This document shows, one piece after another, positions 39,169-41,336 of a stretch of 41,336 nucleotides of DNA. Both the position numbers and the translations under genes were made by a program. The notes below the pieces were generated by a model. The model was not told where the DNA came from. It searched no databases and saw only the letters and a program-made list of their open reading frames with translations. This DNA comes from Amphimedon queenslandica. Lineage: Eukaryota > Porifera > Demospongiae > Haplosclerida > Niphatidae. Location of the stretch: the NCBI RefSeq assembly GCF_000090795.2, contig NW_003546294.1, forward strand, positions 246,419 to 287,754, read 5' to 3'. Each line of letters opens with the position of its first letter. Position 1 is the stretch's first letter.

Positions 39169-41336
39169 ATGTCTTTCATTGGCATCCTTTTTCTTAGTGC
39201 TACGGCTGTTTGTTTCTCCTTCACATCAGGACAGAAGGTATTCTATGTCCATCCTAATGGAGACCAGTCACAATGTCCTGTCAATGGTGGTGACTGTTAC
39301 ACTCTAAATGAGTACTTTGCTGTATCTCATAAATCATTTGCATACGAGGATACAATTTTCGAATTTCTTCCTGGTAATCATTTCTTAAATAACTCTATAA
39401 ATATTTCTGTAAGTAGCAACATAACATTTCATGGAATGCCAAGAGAAAATGGCCTATTGGATCCCCCAGTCGTAATACGTTGTGTAGCTGAAAATGTTGC
39501 CATAACATTTGAATTCTGTAATAATGTGCAGTTTCAAAATATAGCAGTCAGAAACTGTGGTAAAAGAGTTGTGTCATTGATGGATTTTTCTGAAAGTGCA
39601 TTGGTTATGTTTAATGTTTTAAATGCTAATATCCATTACGTTTCAATACAAGATAGTCCTGGTGCTGCATTGGCACTTAGTGATTCATTGAATATTTCAA
39701 TCTCTATGTCTTCTTTTCATTTTAACAACCGATATAGCAGTTACAATGAGTCAGCTTCTGTTGCCGTGATGTATCGCTCAGCACAAGCCAGCAGCATCTC
39801 TAACAGTGCATTGAACTTTGTGATGCATCACTGTGACATTACTGATGATCATTTCATTGGTTTATACATCAGTCTTATTGAGGTTGAGAATCTTCTTAAT
39901 ATTCATTTAGAGTCCATTTATGTTGCCAATAATACCTTTTTAAACATCTTTATATACAGTGTGACTGATAAATATGATCTAAGTATCACTGCTCTTCAAT
40001 CTGCAGGAAGTCTAAGTGGAGTTATATTATCTCAAAATGAAACATCTTTAAAAGAGCATGTGCCATCTATATCCATTGTGAACTGTTCTTTGTCAAATCA
40101 TCAGGGCAATGGATTGATAGTATTATGGTATAGTTCCCTCTCTGGCCTATTTTATCTTGGTTATTCGTCTTTTACCAGTAATGCAGGGATTATTGGTACT
40201 GCTTTATTGATAGCTGCAGATCGAAATCCAAGCAGTCAAGGAACTTTTGATGTAATACTAGACAATGTGACTTTTGACAGCAATGTTCTTAATCGTACTT
40301 TTGCTGATGTCTTTGGTCTCAATCCTTCTATTTCTGCTACTGCTGGCTTCTCTAATGGTAAGAATTTATCCATTATTAATTGCACCTTTAGTAACAATGA
40401 GGGAAGTGGACTTGGAATTTTTAACACCTACACCACATTTTATGGAGTCAATAATTTTATAAATAATTCTGCTGAAATTGGTGGTGGTATTGTCATGATA
40501 TCTACATCTTTTTTGTTTTTTACTCCTGGCTCTTTGGTAAATTTTATTGGCAATCATGCTGAGGAAAAAGGTGGAGCTATTAATGTGGAACAAATTGTTC
40601 TACTTTTCAGTACAACTGAATTCATTTTTAGTGAAAGTAATCTTGTCATTAATCCTTGCTTTTACGAACTTGATGATGCAAATCCAACTGAAAAACATTT
40701 ACATTTTGAAAGCAATACTGCCGGAGTTGCTGGTGCAGTCCTATATGGTGGAGACACTAGTGTATGCATACAAGCTAATTTCAGTGAGATTAGTACTTTT
40801 TTCAATCAAGAAGACACTTTTTCCATAATATCTTCTGATCCACGTGGAGTGTGTTTTTGTACTGCTGGAGTTCCAAACTGTAACCAGAAAAGCTTGTTGG
40901 TATCAGCTATACCAGGGGACAGCATTAAATTTTCTGTGGTTGTGATAGGTCAGAATGACAATGCAACTACTGGTATTATCAGTGTTTCTAGTGATAGTCA
41001 AGCACGCCCTAATAACTACAATTCACATGCAGTTTGCACTAATTTGACTCACGAAATTAAAGTTCAAGAAAATACCACCAATAAAGTCACAGTAAATGTT
41101 ACTATAGGCAACTTTCAGACAAATTTTTTTCAGCATCCACTGACTATTGATGTTGACATTGATCCTTGCTTAACTGGTACTTACCTGTCACCTATATCAC
41201 ATGTTTGTGAGTGTGAGGAGTCTATCAAAGCTGCTACTACAAACTGTATTGGTGTGAATGCTACTGTGACAAAGAAGGACATACATGGCTGGATAGGAAA
41301 TTATGATAACTGCACTATAGTATACCCTTTATGTCC
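39169..41336 (+). CDS. Large secreted or surface protein with right-handed beta-helix / PMP-like repeats (5' part, cut by window end)
   Basis: A single uninterrupted frame of 722 codons runs from the ATG at 39169 past the window edge; no intron is needed, unlike every other gene here. The N-terminus is a signal peptide (MSFIGILFLSATAVCFS). It is followed by a Cys-containing start (CPVNGGDCYTL) and a long Asn/Ser/Ile/Val-rich region with short beta-strand repeats. The clearest repeats, at about 40380-40740, are CTFSNNEGSGLGIF, FINNSAEIGGGIV, FIGNHAEEKGGAI and FESNTAGVAGAV. They fit the F-x-N-N...GG-A-I pattern of right-handed beta-helix and chlamydial polymorphic-membrane-protein repeats. Many N-x-S/T sites (for example NNS, NIS, NIT, NCS, NET) suggest an extracellular glycoprotein. 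A Cys-rich part (VCFCTAGVPNC, VCECEES) begins near 40845. Adhesion or self-recognition is conceivable but not shown. Bacterial origin by transfer is an alternative, but composition matches the neighbours. Confidence 0.85.
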   Translation, partial: MSFIGILFLSATAVCFSFTSGQKVFYVHPNGDQSQCPVNGGDCYTLNEYFAVSHKSFAYEDTIFEFLPGNHFLNNSINISVSSNITFHGMPRENGLLDPPVVIRCVAENVAITFEFCNNVQFQNIAVRNCGKRVVSLMDFSESALVMFNVLNANIHYVSIQDSPGAALALSDSLNISISMSSFHFNNRYSSYNESASVAVMYRSAQASSISNSALNFVMHHCDITDDHFIGLYISLIEVENLLNIHLESIYVANNTFLNIFIYSVTDKYDLSITALQSAGSLSGVILSQNETSLKEHVPSISIVNCSLSNHQGNGLIVLWYSSLSGLFYLGYSSFTSNAGIIGTALLIAADRNPSSQGTFDVILDNVTFDSNVLNRTFADVFGLNPSISATAGFSNGKNLSIINCTFSNNEGSGLGIFNTYTTFYGVNNFINNSAEIGGGIVMISTSFLFFTPGSLVNFIGNHAEEKGGAINVEQIVLLFSTTEFIFSESNLVINPCFYELDDANPTEKHLHFESNTAGVAGAVLYGGDTSVCIQANFSEISTFFNQEDTFSIISSDPRGVCFCTAGVPNCNQKSLLVSAIPGDSIKFSVVVIGQNDNATTGIISVSSDSQARPNNYNSHAVCTNLTHEIKVQENTTNKVTVNVTIGNFQTNFFQHPLTIDVDIDPCLTGTYLSPISHVCECEESIKAATTNCIGVNATVTKKDIHGWIGNYDNCTIVYPLC

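Overview
The window looks like nuclear DNA of an early-branching animal. A demosponge such as Amphimedon queenslandica is the most likely source, but this is an inference. The reasons are AT-rich DNA, metazoan gene families with many small spliced exons, a minimal intron size near 41-60 bp, and introns full of short inverted-repeat elements. There is no bacterial-style gene organisation. Nearly all open frames that lie outside the exons described here come from microsatellites or repeats.

Layout: (1) 686-24040, plus strand: a complete DNA polymerase epsilon catalytic subunit gene (POLE). I resolve 54 coding exons (6753 nt, 2250 residues); every junction keeps frame and two introns are GC-AG. 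(2) 24773-29390, plus: a single-pass transmembrane semaphorin (signal peptide, sema domain, PSI domain, Ser/Thr-rich stalk, membrane helix, cytoplasmic tail). Its sema domain is interrupted by a 222-base assembly gap. (3) 35095-29666, minus: a complete TMEM245 gene (AI-2E transporter-like membrane protein, 10 coding exons, 872 residues), tail-to-tail with the semaphorin. (4) 35309 (or 35429)-38795, plus: a seven-exon gene for an unrecognised, probably nuclear protein, head-to-head with TMEM245 across a short shared promoter. (5) 39169 to the window end, plus: the 5' part of a large intronless frame for a secreted or surface protein with right-handed beta-helix / PMP-like repeats, running off the edge.

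The genes do not form a pathway: replication, guidance-type signalling, membrane transport, a nuclear protein and a surface protein are simply neighbours. The unexplained structure is in the non-coding DNA. A 176-bp tandem repeat forms two arrays of opposite orientation in introns of two genes about 31 kb apart, with decayed single copies elsewhere. At least a dozen short elements with terminal inverted repeats are present; most are bounded by TA, and several share one internal core although their ends differ. A self-complementary TACATG hexamer repeat is scattered through introns, and CT microsatellites repeatedly sit directly upstream of 3' splice sites on the coding strand.
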